Positions 33,944 to 43,010 are shown, counted from the first letter of the stretch. The stretch is DNA of 58,994 nucleotides from Pseudomonas nabeulensis (GCF_004682045.1 NZ_QUZT01000043.1:1-58994), one strand, 5' to 3'. Notes: generated by a model not told the origin, from the letters alone. A program made the numbers and translations.

Positions 33944-34141
33944 TATTCTTGTCCTCTTACCTGAGTGTGTCCGGCCGCATAAGAAGCGGAGCTTTGGGGA
34001 CGTTAGCAGTTATGGCCAAACTGGCAAATACAGGAAAGAGCGTCATTAATTGCGTGAATCTTCCTACAAGGCCCCGCGTTGATCAGACGCTTCTCGTGGG
34101 ATGAGCTATACACTGCATCGACCCCGAGCAAAGGAAGCGCC

Positions 34142-35086
34142 ATGAACCACAGCACCTTCTGGCTGACCGCGAATGACCGCAGCCGCCTGTACATCAACCA
34201 ATGGATGCCGGCGGGCCCGGCCAAGGCTCTGGTGATGCTGTCCCACGGCATGGCCGAGCACAGCGGTCGCTATGGGCGGCTGGCCGAAGCGCTGTGCGGC
34301 GCGGGCTACGGTTTGTATGCGCTGGACCAGCGTGGTCATGGCCGTACCGCCGACGAAGGGACATTGGGACTGTTTGCCGAGCACGATGGCTGGAACAAGG
34401 TGGTGGGCGACCTGGCCAGCCTTAATCAACATATCGGCCAGCAGCAGCCGGGGCTGCCGATCATTCTGCTGGGGCACAGCATGGGCAGCTATATCGCCCA
34501 GGCTTATCTGCTGCACCACAGCGCCAGCCTGAGCGGTGCGATCCTCAGCGGTTCGAACTTCCAGCCGGTGGCGCTGTACCGCGCGGCGCGGGTGATTGCA
34601 CGCATCGAGCGGGCGCGCCAGGGATTGCGCGGGCGCAGTGCGCTGATCGACTTTCTGTCCTTCGGCTCATTCAACAAAGCGTTCAAGCCCAATCGCACGG
34701 CCTTCGATTGGCTCAGCCGTGACCCGGCCGAAGTGGACAAGTACATCAATGACCCACTGTGCGGCTTTCGTTGCACCAACCAGCTGTGGATCGACCTGCT
34801 GGGCGGCTTGCAGCAAATCAGCAAAGCGTCCAATCTCGCGCAGATCGATCCGGGCCTGCCGATCCTGGTGACCGGCGGCGAATGTGATCCGGTGAGTGAA
34901 GGCAAGCGTCTCACCCACCTGGCCAACGCCCTGCGCGAAGCCGGCGGCCAGCAGGTACAGTTGACGATCTACCCGCAGGCACGCCATGAAGTGTTCAATG
35001 AAACCAACCGCGACGAAGTCACCGCCGATGTGCTGACGTGGCTGGACCGGGCCCTGACCTTGCGCAGGCCCGCTCGCTGCGAATAA
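34142..35086 (+). CDS. alpha/beta hydrolase, lysophospholipase/monoglyceride lipase-like
   Basis: Serine hydrolase of 314 residues of the hydrolase_4 (monoacylglycerol lipase-like) group. Seen: LSHGMAEHSGRYGRLAEAL (oxyanion region) at about 37-55, DQRGHGRT at about 66, nucleophile elbow LLGHSMGSY with Ser at about 122, and late Asp/His candidates (VTGGECDPV, ARHEVF). There is no signal peptide. ATG 34142 is chosen for its GGAAGC ribosome site. It is divergent from fadD2 and precedes phaJ by 54 bp. A role in releasing fatty acids from lipids for the neighbouring ligases is a reasonable inference. Confidence 0.88.
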   Translation: MNHSTFWLTANDRSRLYINQWMPAGPAKALVMLSHGMAEHSGRYGRLAEALCGAGYGLYALDQRGHGRTADEGTLGLFAEHDGWNKVVGDLASLNQHIGQQQPGLPIILLGHSMGSYIAQAYLLHHSASLSGAILSGSNFQPVALYRAARVIARIERARQGLRGRSALIDFLSFGSFNKAFKPNRTAFDWLSRDPAEVDKYINDPLCGFRCTNQLWIDLLGGLQQISKASNLAQIDPGLPILVTGGECDPVSEGKRLTHLANALREAGGQQVQLTIYPQARHEVFNETNRDEVTADVLTWLDRALTLRRPARCE

Positions 35087-35140
35087 TTCGTTTAAAATCA
35101 GCCAATTAAATTACCGATTAGCCACAGGATGCACCTTTAG

Positions 35141-35611
35141 ATGACCCAGGTAACCAACACCCCGTACGAAGCCCTCGAAGTCGGCCAGACCGCCAGCTAC
35201 AGCAAATTGGTGGAAGAACGTGATATCCAGCTGTTCGCCGCGATGTCCGGTGACCACAACCCGGTACACCTGGACGCCGAATACGCCAAGGCCACCATGT
35301 TCAAGGAGCGTATCGCCCACGGCATGTTCAGCGGTGCGTTGATCAGTGCGGCCGTGGCTTGTGAGCTGCCTGGGCCGGGCACTATCTATATTGGCCAGCA
35401 GATGAGTTTTCAGAAGCCAGTGAAGATCGGCGACACCCTGACAGTGCGCCTGGAAATCCTGGAGAAACTGCCGAAGTTTCGTGTACGCATCGCCACGCGC
35501 GTGTTTAACCAGCGCGATGAGTTGGTGGTGGATGGTGAAGCGGAGATTTTGGCGCCGCGTAAGCAGCAGGAAGTGACTTTGACTGAGCTGCCACCGATTA
35601 CCATCGGCTGA
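35141..35611 (+). CDS. phaJ: (R)-specific enoyl-CoA hydratase PhaJ (MaoC family)
   Basis: Hot-dog-fold hydratase of 156 residues that turns trans-2-enoyl-CoA into (R)-3-hydroxyacyl-CoA, linking beta-oxidation to polyhydroxyalkanoate. Seen: the hydratase-2 signature AAMSGDHNPVHLDAEYA with catalytic Asp38 and His43, IAHGMFSGALIS and GPGTIYIGQQMSFQKPVKIG. It closely resembles P. aeruginosa PhaJ1 as remembered, and the fadD2//hydrolase-phaJ order is shared. ATG 35141 lies 54 bp after the hydrolase stop, probably in an operon. Confidence 0.88.
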   Translation: MTQVTNTPYEALEVGQTASYSKLVEERDIQLFAAMSGDHNPVHLDAEYAKATMFKERIAHGMFSGALISAAVACELPGPGTIYIGQQMSFQKPVKIGDTLTVRLEILEKLPKFRVRIATRVFNQRDELVVDGEAEILAPRKQQEVTLTELPPITIG

Positions 35612-35638
35612 TCACAATCCAAAGTTCTACATCAATCA

Positions 35639-35732
35639 AATGTGGGAGGGGGCTTGCCCCCGATAGCGGTGGGTCAGTCATAAATATTTTGACTGACACT
35701 CCGCCATCGGGGGCAAGCCCCCTCCCACATTT
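35639..35732. repeat. REP pair between convergent genes
   Basis: TGTGGGAG-type inverted arms with inner gggtcagtca/tgactgacac, between phaJ and the DUF2383 gene. Confidence 0.9.
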
Positions 35733-35762
35733 TTTACAACATTTTCAGCTACAGCACCGGGC

Positions 35763-36230
35763 TTACGACTGCGCGCGAGCCTGGTTACGCAAGGCTTTCA
35801 CCTGATCGTGATTACGTTGCGCACCGTGGAACTGGCGCTCCACCAAATCGCGAATACCCAGCAGGTTGTGCTTGTTAATCTTCTCGATCGCTTCCTTGTA
35901 AGCCTTCAGCGCATGGTCTTCACCACGCTCGGCTTCATTCAGCACCGCCTCTTCATCTTTACCGGTGACCAGCGACTTCACGTCGACCCAACCACGGTGC
36001 AGGGCACCGGCCACGCTACCGGATTTTTCCGGATCACCGCCCAGGGCGCGAACTGCGGTTTGCAGCTCAGCGGCTGCGGTGGCGCAGTCGGCCGAGCGCT
36101 TGACGAACAGCGCCTTGAGCTCTGGGTGCTTGATGTCTTCGGCGCAGGTGGCGAAACCTTTCTGGCCGTCTTTGCTGGTCTCGATCAGGTCATTGAGTAC
36201 GGAGATCGATTCTTTATTGATGTCAGTCAT
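35763..36230 (-). CDS. PA2169-family four-helix-bundle protein (DUF2383)
   Basis: Cytoplasmic ferritin-like helical protein of 155 residues. Seen: four amphipathic helices; opening NKESISVLNDLIETSKDGQK and a later GVA-type repeat (ALHRGWVDVKSLVTGKDEEA, AERGEDHALKAYKEAIEKIN). The typical fold has a possible metal site (Glu/His-rich); function unknown. Members are commonly stress- or stationary-phase-induced. ATG 36230 gives the conserved start. It is monocistronic; the 205-bp upstream gap is AT-rich and should hold its promoter. Confidence 0.85.
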   Translation of the reverse strand: MTDINKESISVLNDLIETSKDGQKGFATCAEDIKHPELKALFVKRSADCATAAAELQTAVRALGGDPEKSGSVAGALHRGWVDVKSLVTGKDEEAVLNEAERGEDHALKAYKEAIEKINKHNLLGIRDLVERQFHGAQRNHDQVKALRNQARAQS

Positions 36231-36435
36231 TTTCCAATTCCTTGTGCGGGTTAAGAAGGTTGCATAAGTAATTGCAGCGCCCGTGCCAGGTCTTGATAAA
36301 TTATTTTTTTGTTTAATTTCAATAACTTAAAATTAAAGGAACCATCTGTATCTACGTTATTTGCATGATCTGTCATTTGGCCTTCATGCAGAATGCCTGT
36401 ATTTTCCAAGGCCTCGACTCAATCGCTTGAAGCCC

Positions 36436-36672
36436 ATGAACCCGGAAAAACTCGAACTGCTGATCACCCGCGAAATGCCCTTCGGCAAATACAAGGGACG
36501 GATCATCGCTGACCTGCCCGGCCCGTACCTCAATTGGTTCGCCCGTGAAGGTTTCCCCCACGGCGAACTGGGCGGTTTGCTGGCATTGATGCAGGAAATC
36601 GACCACAACGGTCTGTCCGAATTGCTCGAACCCCTTCGTGTGAAACACGGTAAACCTGCCCCTCGCCACTAA
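36436..36672 (+). CDS. DUF3820 family protein
   Basis: Small protein of 78 residues. Seen: the DUF3820 core MPFGKYKGRIIADLPGPYLN followed by WFAREGFPHGELGGLLALM. The family was described as quorum-sensing-regulated in P. aeruginosa; its biochemical function is unknown. ATG 36436 gives the conserved length. It is followed after 10 bp by the aminotransferase gene, so the two may be co-transcribed. Confidence 0.8.
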   Translation: MNPEKLELLITREMPFGKYKGRIIADLPGPYLNWFAREGFPHGELGGLLALMQEIDHNGLSELLEPLRVKHGKPAPRH

Positions 36673-36682
36673 GAGCTTCGCC

Positions 36683-37858
36683 ATGCCAAGGAATGCCGAC
36701 AACGAAATACACTGGAACGCCATCGCCCAGCGCTACGCACTGGAACCTGGCCCCATCAATCTGGAAAACGGCTACTTCGGGCGCATGAGTCGCGCCGTGC
36801 AGGCGCAGTATTTGGAGCACGTGGCGTTTATCAACCGCAGCAATTCGGTGTACGTGCGCCAACGTTTCGAGCAAGGCGAAAACGTCGAGATCCGCCGCCA
36901 GTTGGCCGAGCTGATCAACGTCGATCCCGAGGCGGTCGCCTTCACCCGCAACGCCACCGAAGCCTTGCAGTCGCTGATCCGCAACTACAACCGGCTGCAA
37001 CCGGGCGACCAGGTGTTGATCAGCGACCTGGAGTACGACACGGTCAAAGGCGCCATGCGCTGGCTGGCCGGGGTTCGTGGCGTTGAGGTGGTGGAACTGT
37101 CCCACGCACACCCGGCCAGTTTCGACAGCCTGGTGCAGACGTATCGCGATGCGTTCACGCAGTACCCGCGTTTAAAGCTGATGGCGCTGACCCATGTCAC
37201 CCATCGCACCGGGCTGGTGATGCCGGTGGAAGCCATTGCCAATGTGGCACGTGAGCATGGCATCGACGTGATGCTCGACGGCGCTCACGCCCTTGGCCAG
37301 ATCGAGTTCGACCTCGTTGAGCTGGGTATTCAGTTCGCCGGCTTCAACCTGCACAAGTGGATCGGCGCGCCATTGACCCTGGGCTTTCTGTACATCGCCC
37401 CCGAGCGGCTCGCCGATATCGACCCGGACATGGGTGAGTTTCACTATCCCGCCACCGACGTGCGTGCCCGTACGTCCTACAGCACGCCAAACTTTCCCGC
37501 GTTGATGACCTTGCCGTTGGTGTTCGCAGAACATCGTGCGCTGGGCGGCTCGGCAGCCAAAGGTGCACGGGTGAATTACTTGCGGGATCTGTGGGTGAGT
37601 CAGGTGCGCTCGTTGCCGGAAATTGAGGTGCTGACGCCGGATGATCCACGGCTGTATTGCGGGATCACGGCGTTCAAGTTTGCCGGGCGGGATCAGCAGG
37701 TGATGGCGGATCGATTGCTCAAGGACTTCAACCTGTTCACCACCACGCGTGTCGGCGCGGCGTTTGGCAGCTGTATTCGGGTGACGCCGGGGTTGGTGAC
37801 GTCGGCGGCGGATATCAATGCCTTGGTCAACGCCATTACCGAACTGAACGCAGAATAA
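36683..37858 (+). CDS. class V aminotransferase (cysteine desulfurase-like)
   Basis: PLP enzyme of 391 residues. Seen: NATEALQSLIRNYNRLQPGD at about 94, MLDGAHALGQIEFDL (the PLP Asp/His) at about 197 and the PLP lysine in GFNLHKWIGAPLTLGFLYI at about 226. The layout is closer to isopenicillin-N epimerase-like enzymes than to IscS, and no catalytic Cys loop of the desulfurases is seen. It lacks a Tat signal. Substrate unknown. ATG 36683 lies 10 bp after the DUF3820 stop. Confidence 0.87.
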   Translation: MPRNADNEIHWNAIAQRYALEPGPINLENGYFGRMSRAVQAQYLEHVAFINRSNSVYVRQRFEQGENVEIRRQLAELINVDPEAVAFTRNATEALQSLIRNYNRLQPGDQVLISDLEYDTVKGAMRWLAGVRGVEVVELSHAHPASFDSLVQTYRDAFTQYPRLKLMALTHVTHRTGLVMPVEAIANVAREHGIDVMLDGAHALGQIEFDLVELGIQFAGFNLHKWIGAPLTLGFLYIAPERLADIDPDMGEFHYPATDVRARTSYSTPNFPALMTLPLVFAEHRALGGSAAKGARVNYLRDLWVSQVRSLPEIEVLTPDDPRLYCGITAFKFAGRDQQVMADRLLKDFNLFTTTRVGAAFGSCIRVTPGLVTSAADINALVNAITELNAE

Positions 37859-37952
37859 AATGTGGGAGGGGGCTTGCCCCCGATAGCGGTGCGTCAGTCA
37901 CAGATGTATCAACTGACACTCCCTCATCGGGGGCAAGCCCCCTCCCACATTT
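37859..37952. repeat. REP pair after the aminotransferase gene
   Basis: TGTGGGAG-type inverted arms with inner cgtcagtca/tgacactc, between the convergent aminotransferase and eda genes. Confidence 0.9.
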
Positions 37953-37986
37953 TTAGATTTTTGTTGACCTCTAGTTTTCGATAGGC

Positions 37987-38019
37987 AAAAAAAAGCGGCA
38001 CACCGACCAAGTGCGCCGC
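37987..38019 (-). terminator. Rho-independent terminator of zwf-pgl-eda
   Basis: Minus strand GCGGCGCAC ... GTGCCGC (one bulged base) is followed by TTTTTTTT, 44 bp after the eda stop. Confidence 0.8.
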
Positions 38020-38062
38020 AAAAATGCCGTTAAGCACAGCAACAACGATTCGTTAAAGCAGA

Positions 38063-38728
38063 TCAGTCCAGCAGCGCCAGCGCCTCGGCCGTCACTTCCT
38101 GGATGCGGGCCCAGTCGCCGTTCTTGACCCACTCCGGGTCGAGCATCCAGCTACCGCCCACGCACATCACGTTTTTCAACGCCATGTAGCTCTTGATGTT
38201 GGCCGGGCCCACGCCGCCGGTGGGGCAGAATTTCACTTCGCCGAACGGGCCGCCTAGCGCCTTGATGGCCGCGACGCCGCCGCTGACTTCCGCCGGGAAC
38301 AGCTTGAAGCGGCGATACCCCAGGCCATAGCCTTCCATGATGCCGGAGGCATTGCTGATGCCCGGCAGCAGCGGGATCGGGCTGTGTACCGAGGCTTCCA
38401 GCAGGTCGCGGGTGATGCCAGGCGTGACGATAAACTGCGAGCCGGCCACTTCGGCCGCTTCGAGCATGTGACGGTCCAGCACGGTGCCGGCGCCAGTGCA
38501 CAGTTCAGGGCGTTGCTCGCGCAGTACCTGAATGGCCTTGAGGCCGAACTCGGAACGCAGGGTCACTTCCAATGCAGTCAAACCGCCAGCGGCCAGGGCA
38601 TCGGCCAGCGGCAGGATGTCCTGTTCGCGGGCGATGGTGATCACCGGCAGGATCCGCGCCTTGGCGCAGAGGCTGTCGATCAGGGCAACTTTGTCCGCCA
38701 TGGACACGGTCGGTTGGGGGCTGTTCAT
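38063..38728 (-). CDS. eda: KDPG/KHG aldolase Eda
   Basis: Entner-Doudoroff aldolase of about 221 residues that splits 2-keto-3-deoxy-6-phosphogluconate into pyruvate and glyceraldehyde-3-phosphate. Seen: ILPVITIAREQDILPLADAL, ALEVTLRSEFGLKAI with the catalytic Glu, and FKLFPAEVSGGVAAIKALGG with the Schiff-base lysine. ATG 38728 has AAGGA ten bases ahead; ATG 38749 overlaps the pgl stop as ATGA and adds seven residues, so either may be used. Last gene of zwf-pgl-eda; a terminator follows. Confidence 0.94.
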   Translation of the reverse strand: MNSPQPTVSMADKVALIDSLCAKARILPVITIAREQDILPLADALAAGGLTALEVTLRSEFGLKAIQVLREQRPELCTGAGTVLDRHMLEAAEVAGSQFIVTPGITRDLLEASVHSPIPLLPGISNASGIMEGYGLGYRRFKLFPAEVSGGVAAIKALGGPFGEVKFCPTGGVGPANIKSYMALKNVMCVGGSWMLDPEWVKNGDWARIQEVTAEALALLD

Positions 38729-38745
38729 AGCGGCTGATCCTTGGC

Positions 38746-39459
38746 TCATGGGCACCAGTAAATCTCTAATGTAGGTTGCAAAAACGCGCGAATCGGCATG
38801 GCAGCAACGTCGTCACTGGCCAGCGCGGCGCTTAGGGTGGTGAGTTTCGAACTGCCGGAAATCGACAGCACGGTGTAGTTCGCCGTGGCCAACAGGGCGC
38901 GACTCATGGTCAGGCGCTGGTGCGGCACGGTGGGCGCCAGCATTGGCCAGCAACGGCGCGTGCCGTCGGCTTGCAACGCTTGGCTCAGGTTCGGGCTATT
39001 GGGGAACAGCGACGCGGTGTGACCGTCATCGCCCATGCCCAGCACCAGCACATCAATAGCTGGCAGTTCGCCCAGCAAGCGATCAGCCTGCTCGGCCGCT
39101 TCTTCAAGGTTGGCAGCGGCGCTGTACAGGCTGAGGAACCTGGCCTTGGCCGCCGGACCTTGTAGCAGGTGTTGCTTCAACAGGCCTGCATTGCTATCGG
39201 CATGTTCCACCGGCACCCAACGTTCGTCGGCCAGGGTGATGGTCACCTTGGACCAGTCCAGGCCTTGCTTGGCCAGGTGCTGGAAAAACGCCACGGGGCT
39301 GCGGCCACCGGACACCACCAGCGTCGCCTCGCCACGGGCACTGATGGCCGTGCGCAGCTGTTCGGCCACATCATTGGCCAAACCCTCGGCCAACAGTACC
39401 GGCGTGCGGTACTCATGGGGCGTTACGCCTTGCGGCAGTTTCAAATCAGATATCGCCAT
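38746..39459 (-). CDS. pgl: 6-phosphogluconolactonase
   Basis: Hydrolyses 6-phosphogluconolactone to 6-phosphogluconate; 237 residues of the NagB/devB-type fold. Seen: ATLVVSGGRSPVAFFQHLAK, VTITLADERWVPVEHADSN, IDVLVLGMGDDGHTASLFPN and TMSRALLATANYTVLSISGS. ATG 39459 has GGAGG seven bases upstream and lies inside the end of zwf (14-bp overlap), so translation is coupled. The annotated neighbours give the complete first three enzymes of the pathway from glucose-6-phosphate apart from Edd, which is not in this window. Confidence 0.95.
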   Translation of the reverse strand: MAISDLKLPQGVTPHEYRTPVLLAEGLANDVAEQLRTAISARGEATLVVSGGRSPVAFFQHLAKQGLDWSKVTITLADERWVPVEHADSNAGLLKQHLLQGPAAKARFLSLYSAAANLEEAAEQADRLLGELPAIDVLVLGMGDDGHTASLFPNSPNLSQALQADGTRRCWPMLAPTVPHQRLTMSRALLATANYTVLSISGSSKLTTLSAALASDDVAAMPIRAFLQPTLEIYWCP

Positions 39460-40912
39460 ACCACGACCTCCCATCCCGCGTGATCAGTGCAATGGAGCTC
39501 ATTGGCCCCCAGGAACCCGCCGCATACGGCTTGGGTGCATCGCCGGATTTTTTCCACCCGGCGATCAGCTGGTCACACCACTTCCACGCGGCTTCGATTT
39601 CATCTTTACGGACAAACAGGTTCTGATTGCCGCGCATCACTTCCAACAGCAACCGCTCGTAGGCATCCGGGATGCGCGCGCTGCGATAGGTGTCGGAGAA
39701 ATTCAGTTGCAGCGGGCCGCTGCGCAGTTGCATGCCCTTGTCCAGGCCCTGCTCCTTGGTCATCACGCGCAAGGAAATACCTTCGTCCGGTTGCAGGCGG
39801 ATGATCAACTTGTTGCTGATCTGCAAGCGCTGCTCGGGGGCGAAGATGTAGTGGGACGGTTCCTTGAAGTGGATGACGATCTGCGACAGTTTTTGCGGCA
39901 TGCGCTTGCCGGTACGCAGGTAAAACGGCACCCCGGCCCAACGCCAGTTGCGGATATCGGCACGCAGGGCGACGAAGGTTTCGGTGTCGCTCTGGGTGTT
40001 GGAGTTTTCTTCTTCCAGGTAGCCCGGCACCGCTTTACCCGCGCTGTAGCCGGCGATGTACTGGCCGCGCACGACTTGAGTGGTGAGGCCGTCCGGGCTG
40101 ATGGGTGCCAGGGCCTTGAGCACCTTGACCTTCTCGTCGCGGATGCTGTCGGCGGACAGGTCAGCCGGCGGGTCCATGGCGATCAGGCAAAGCAGTTGCA
40201 GCAGGTGGTTCTGGATCATGTCCCGCAGCTGGCCGGCCTTGTCGAAGTAGCCCCAACGGCCTTCGATGCCAACCTGCTCGGCCACGGTGATTTCCACGTG
40301 GGAGATGTAGTTCTGGTTCCACTGGGTTTCGAACAGGCTGTTGGCAAAACGCAGGGCGATCAGGTTCTGGACGGTCTCTTTGCCCAGGTAGTGGTCGATG
40401 CGGTAGGTGCGGTTCTCCGGGAAGAACTGCGCCACGGCGTCGTTGACCTTGCGCGAGGACTCCAGGTCCGAGCCGATGGGTTTTTCCAGCACCACGCGGG
40501 TGTTTTCCGCCAGACCGACCTTCGACAGGTTTTCGCAGATCGCGCCGTACACCGCCGCCGGGGTGGCGAAGTAGGCGATCAGGCGTTGCTCGGTGCCGGC
40601 GATCTCCGCCAGGGCCGCGTAGTCATCGGCCTTCATGAAGTCAACGTGCAAATAGGTCAGGCGAGCCAGGAACCGCTGGGCGATGGCTTCGTCCAGTTCC
40701 TTGCCGACGTAGTTGCGCAGTTCTTTTTCGATATGGGCCAGGTGCTGTTGCTCGGAGCCGGCTTCACGGGCCAGGGCCAGGATGCGCGTGTCGTCGTGCA
40801 GCAGCCCCGCGCCATCGAGTTGATAGAGGGCAGGAAATAACTTGCGCAGCGCCAGATCACCCAAGGCGCCAAACAGGGCAAAGGTGCAGGGTTCTACGGT
40901 TATCGAAGGCAT
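39446..40912 (-). CDS. zwf: glucose-6-phosphate 1-dehydrogenase
   Basis: Oxidises glucose-6-phosphate with NAD(P); 488 residues. Seen: the N-terminal cofactor loop FGALGDLALRKLFPALYQLD at about 12-31, VVLEKPIGSDLESSRK, the active-site signature YRIDHYLGKETVQNLIALRF at about 170-189 and a C-terminal dimer domain. ATG 40912 gives the normal N terminus (PSITVEPCTFALFGA). First gene of zwf-pgl-eda, divergent from hexR with the HexR-type operator between them. Confidence 0.95.
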   Translation of the reverse strand: MPSITVEPCTFALFGALGDLALRKLFPALYQLDGAGLLHDDTRILALAREAGSEQQHLAHIEKELRNYVGKELDEAIAQRFLARLTYLHVDFMKADDYAALAEIAGTEQRLIAYFATPAAVYGAICENLSKVGLAENTRVVLEKPIGSDLESSRKVNDAVAQFFPENRTYRIDHYLGKETVQNLIALRFANSLFETQWNQNYISHVEITVAEQVGIEGRWGYFDKAGQLRDMIQNHLLQLLCLIAMDPPADLSADSIRDEKVKVLKALAPISPDGLTTQVVRGQYIAGYSAGKAVPGYLEEENSNTQSDTETFVALRADIRNWRWAGVPFYLRTGKRMPQKLSQIVIHFKEPSHYIFAPEQRLQISNKLIIRLQPDEGISLRVMTKEQGLDKGMQLRSGPLQLNFSDTYRSARIPDAYERLLLEVMRGNQNLFVRKDEIEAAWKWCDQLIAGWKKSGDAPKPYAAGSWGPMSSIALITRDGRSWYGDI

Positions 40913-40978
40913 GATGTTTGTTCTTTTATCAAGTTAAGCTACAAATACCTTTTTTCAAGGCATCACTCAAGGAAAAAT

Positions 40979-40994
40979 GTAGTAATAACCACAA
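40979..40994. promoter_or_regulatory. candidate HexR operator between zwf and hexR
   Basis: TGTAGTAATAACCACA (reverse complement TGTGGTTATTACTACA) closely follows the HexR palindrome TGTARTTWWWYTACA / TTGT-N7-8-ACAA. It lies about 67 bp from the zwf ATG and 129 bp from that of hexR. Confidence 0.55.
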
Positions 40995-41122
40995 CATTTT
41001 CCCGAAATACGCATTCCGAGTGGTGGTGTTCAGCTACCCTCAGTAGGATAGGCCACCGCAAAAGACCATTGGTCGATTGGTTGCCACCCTTTATTTGCAT
41101 CGTCGCCCGAAGGAAAGACTGA

Positions 41123-41992
41123 ATGGACCGCGTGCGAAATCTTCTGGAACAGATCCAGAGCCGCCTCGAAGAATTGAACAAGGCCGAGCGCAAAGTCGCT
41201 GAAGTCATCCTGCTCAACCCACAGCAGGCCACCCGCTTCTCGATCGCCGCCCTCGCCCAGGCCGCCTCGGTCAGTGAGCCGACGGTCAACCGTTTCTGCC
41301 GTTCGTTCGGCGTGAGCGGTTACCCTGAACTGAAATTGCAATTGGCGCAAAGTCTGGCCAGTGGCGCGGCGTATGTCAGCCGTGCCGTGGAGGCCGATGA
41401 TAACCCTGAGGCCTACACCCAGAAGATCTTCGGCAGCGCCATTGCCTCCCTGGACAGTGCGTGCCAGGCGCTGGACCCGGCGCTGATCAGCAAGGCGGTT
41501 GACCTGTTGATTCAGGCGCGGCAGATCCACTTCTTCGGCCTGGGTGCTTCGGCGCCTGTAGCCATGGACGCGCTGCACAAGTTCTTCCGTTTCAACCTCG
41601 CCGTCACCGCCCACGCCGACGTGCTGATGCAACGCATGATCGCGTCGGTGGCGCATACCGGCGAGTTGTTTGTGATCATTTCCTACACCGGGCGTACCCG
41701 TGAGCTGGTGGAAGTGGCGCGCATTGCCCGCAGCAACGGCGCTTCGGTACTGGGCGTGACGGCTGAGAATTCACCGTTGGCCAAGGCCAGTACGGTGAGC
41801 TTGAACATTCCGTTGCCGGAAGACACTGACATCTACATGCCGATGACCTCGCGGATCATTCAGTTGACGGTGCTGGATGTGCTGGCGACCGGGATGACGT
41901 TGCGCCGTGGGGTGGATTTCCAGCCGCATTTGCGCAAGATCAAAGAGAGCTTGAATGACAGCCGGTATCCGGTGGGGGATGAATTCAACTAG
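41123..41992 (+). CDS. hexR: RpiR-family regulator HexR
   Basis: Repressor of the Entner-Doudoroff genes, released by 2-keto-3-deoxy-6-phosphogluconate; 289 residues. Seen: N-terminal HTH_6 domain (IAALAQAASVSEPTVNRFCR) at about 36-55 and a C-terminal SIS sugar-phosphate domain (QIHFFGLGASAPVAMDALHK; VIISYTGRTRELVEVARIA). ATG 41123 starts the conserved sequence MDRVRNLLEQIQSRLEELN. Head-to-head with zwf, a typical Pseudomonas arrangement. Confidence 0.95.
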   Translation: MDRVRNLLEQIQSRLEELNKAERKVAEVILLNPQQATRFSIAALAQAASVSEPTVNRFCRSFGVSGYPELKLQLAQSLASGAAYVSRAVEADDNPEAYTQKIFGSAIASLDSACQALDPALISKAVDLLIQARQIHFFGLGASAPVAMDALHKFFRFNLAVTAHADVLMQRMIASVAHTGELFVIISYTGRTRELVEVARIARSNGASVLGVTAENSPLAKASTVSLNIPLPEDTDIYMPMTSRIIQLTVLDVLATGMTLRRGVDFQPHLRKIKESLNDSRYPVGDEFN

Positions 41993-42021
41993 GCCAGCAT
42001 TTTTGTTGGTTGTACTGGCCT

Positions 42022-42112
42022 CATCGGGGGCAAGCCCCCTCCCACACTGACCGTGTTCACAAATCAAAATGTGTGAATGCAGTCAATGTGGGAGGGGGCT
42101 TGCCCCCGATAG
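42022..42112. repeat. REP pair in tail-to-tail order
   Basis: Arms appear in the reverse order to most copies here (catcgggggcaagccccctc first, ggagggggcttgcccccgat second), with TTCACA...TGTGAA inside. It lies between the convergent hexR and yeaD genes. Confidence 0.85.
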
Positions 42113-42129
42113 GGCCATCAGCCACACCG

Positions 42130-42975
42130 CTAAACCCCAGCCCTGGCCTGCAAACTCAAATGCGCCCTCTCCCCCGGCGCCAAACTCGCCCCGGCCATCG
42201 CCGACTCCACACACACAAACCCCGACGCCTCGTTAAAGCTCACCCCCAACAGCGGCCGGCTGCCCGGGTGCCACACCACGGTGTTGGCACTGTCGCCCGT
42301 GTCGATGCACAGTTCGCGCTGCCAGGCGTGGTCCTTGAGTTGCAATTCACCCTCATGCTGGAACACCCGCTGACACCCACCGTCCACCCGCAGCTCGCCT
42401 TCCTGCTGGCAAGTCTGGCGGCTGAGCTGGTCATAACCTTGTGCACCGTCTAGCCCAGACAGCGCTATCTCATCAACATGACCAATACGCCAGTAAGCAT
42501 GCAACGCATGGCTCAGTTGGCACGGCAGTTCGTCTTGATGCTCGGTGCTCAGGCGCAGGTCGAGGGTTTCGCCCAGGTGCGCGTGCAGGTCCACTTGCCA
42601 GTCGCACAGCTGCAATTGCCAGTGCAGGCGCACGCCGTCGTCATCGGTGCTGCTGTCGAGCAGTTTCCAGTCGATCAACCGTGCCCAGCCATGGGACGGC
42701 CAGGCGTTTTCGCTGGGGTGACGGCCATACCACGGCCAGCACACCGGCACGCCACCACGGATGGCACCGACTTGTGGCCATTTGGCTGCACACCACAGCC
42801 AAGGCTTTTGGCCTGTGGGCTGAAAGTGCAACAGTTGCGCGCCCTGGCGACTGAACACCGCTTGGCACAACGGATGATCGATCACCAACACATCCCGCAT
42901 CTGGAAGCGCTCCCAGGCGAACACCGGTCGTTCGCGCAAGGATTTGAAAAAGCGTTGCAGCGGTTGCTCATGCAT
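42130..42975 (-). CDS. D-hexose-6-phosphate mutarotase (YeaD-like)
   Basis: Aldose-1-epimerase-fold enzyme of 281 residues that interconverts the anomers of glucose-6-phosphate. Seen: VFSRQGAQLLHFQPTGQKPW, RGGVPVCWPWYGRHPSENAW (family signature GGVPxCWPWFG), SHGWARLIDWKLL with the conserved His, and a late catalytic Glu region (LLGVSFNEASGFVCVESAMA). ATG 42975 fits. It lies 35 bp beyond the oprB terminator, so it is either read through or has its own promoter. Its place beside zwf and glucose uptake supports the glucose role. Confidence 0.9.
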   Translation of the reverse strand: MHEQPLQRFFKSLRERPVFAWERFQMRDVLVIDHPLCQAVFSRQGAQLLHFQPTGQKPWLWCAAKWPQVGAIRGGVPVCWPWYGRHPSENAWPSHGWARLIDWKLLDSSTDDDGVRLHWQLQLCDWQVDLHAHLGETLDLRLSTEHQDELPCQLSHALHAYWRIGHVDEIALSGLDGAQGYDQLSRQTCQQEGELRVDGGCQRVFQHEGELQLKDHAWQRELCIDTGDSANTVVWHPGSRPLLGVSFNEASGFVCVESAMAGASLAPGERAHLSLQARAGV

Positions 42976-43010
42976 GTGCCACAGTCCTGAAATTCAACAC
43001 GGTGCTACCC

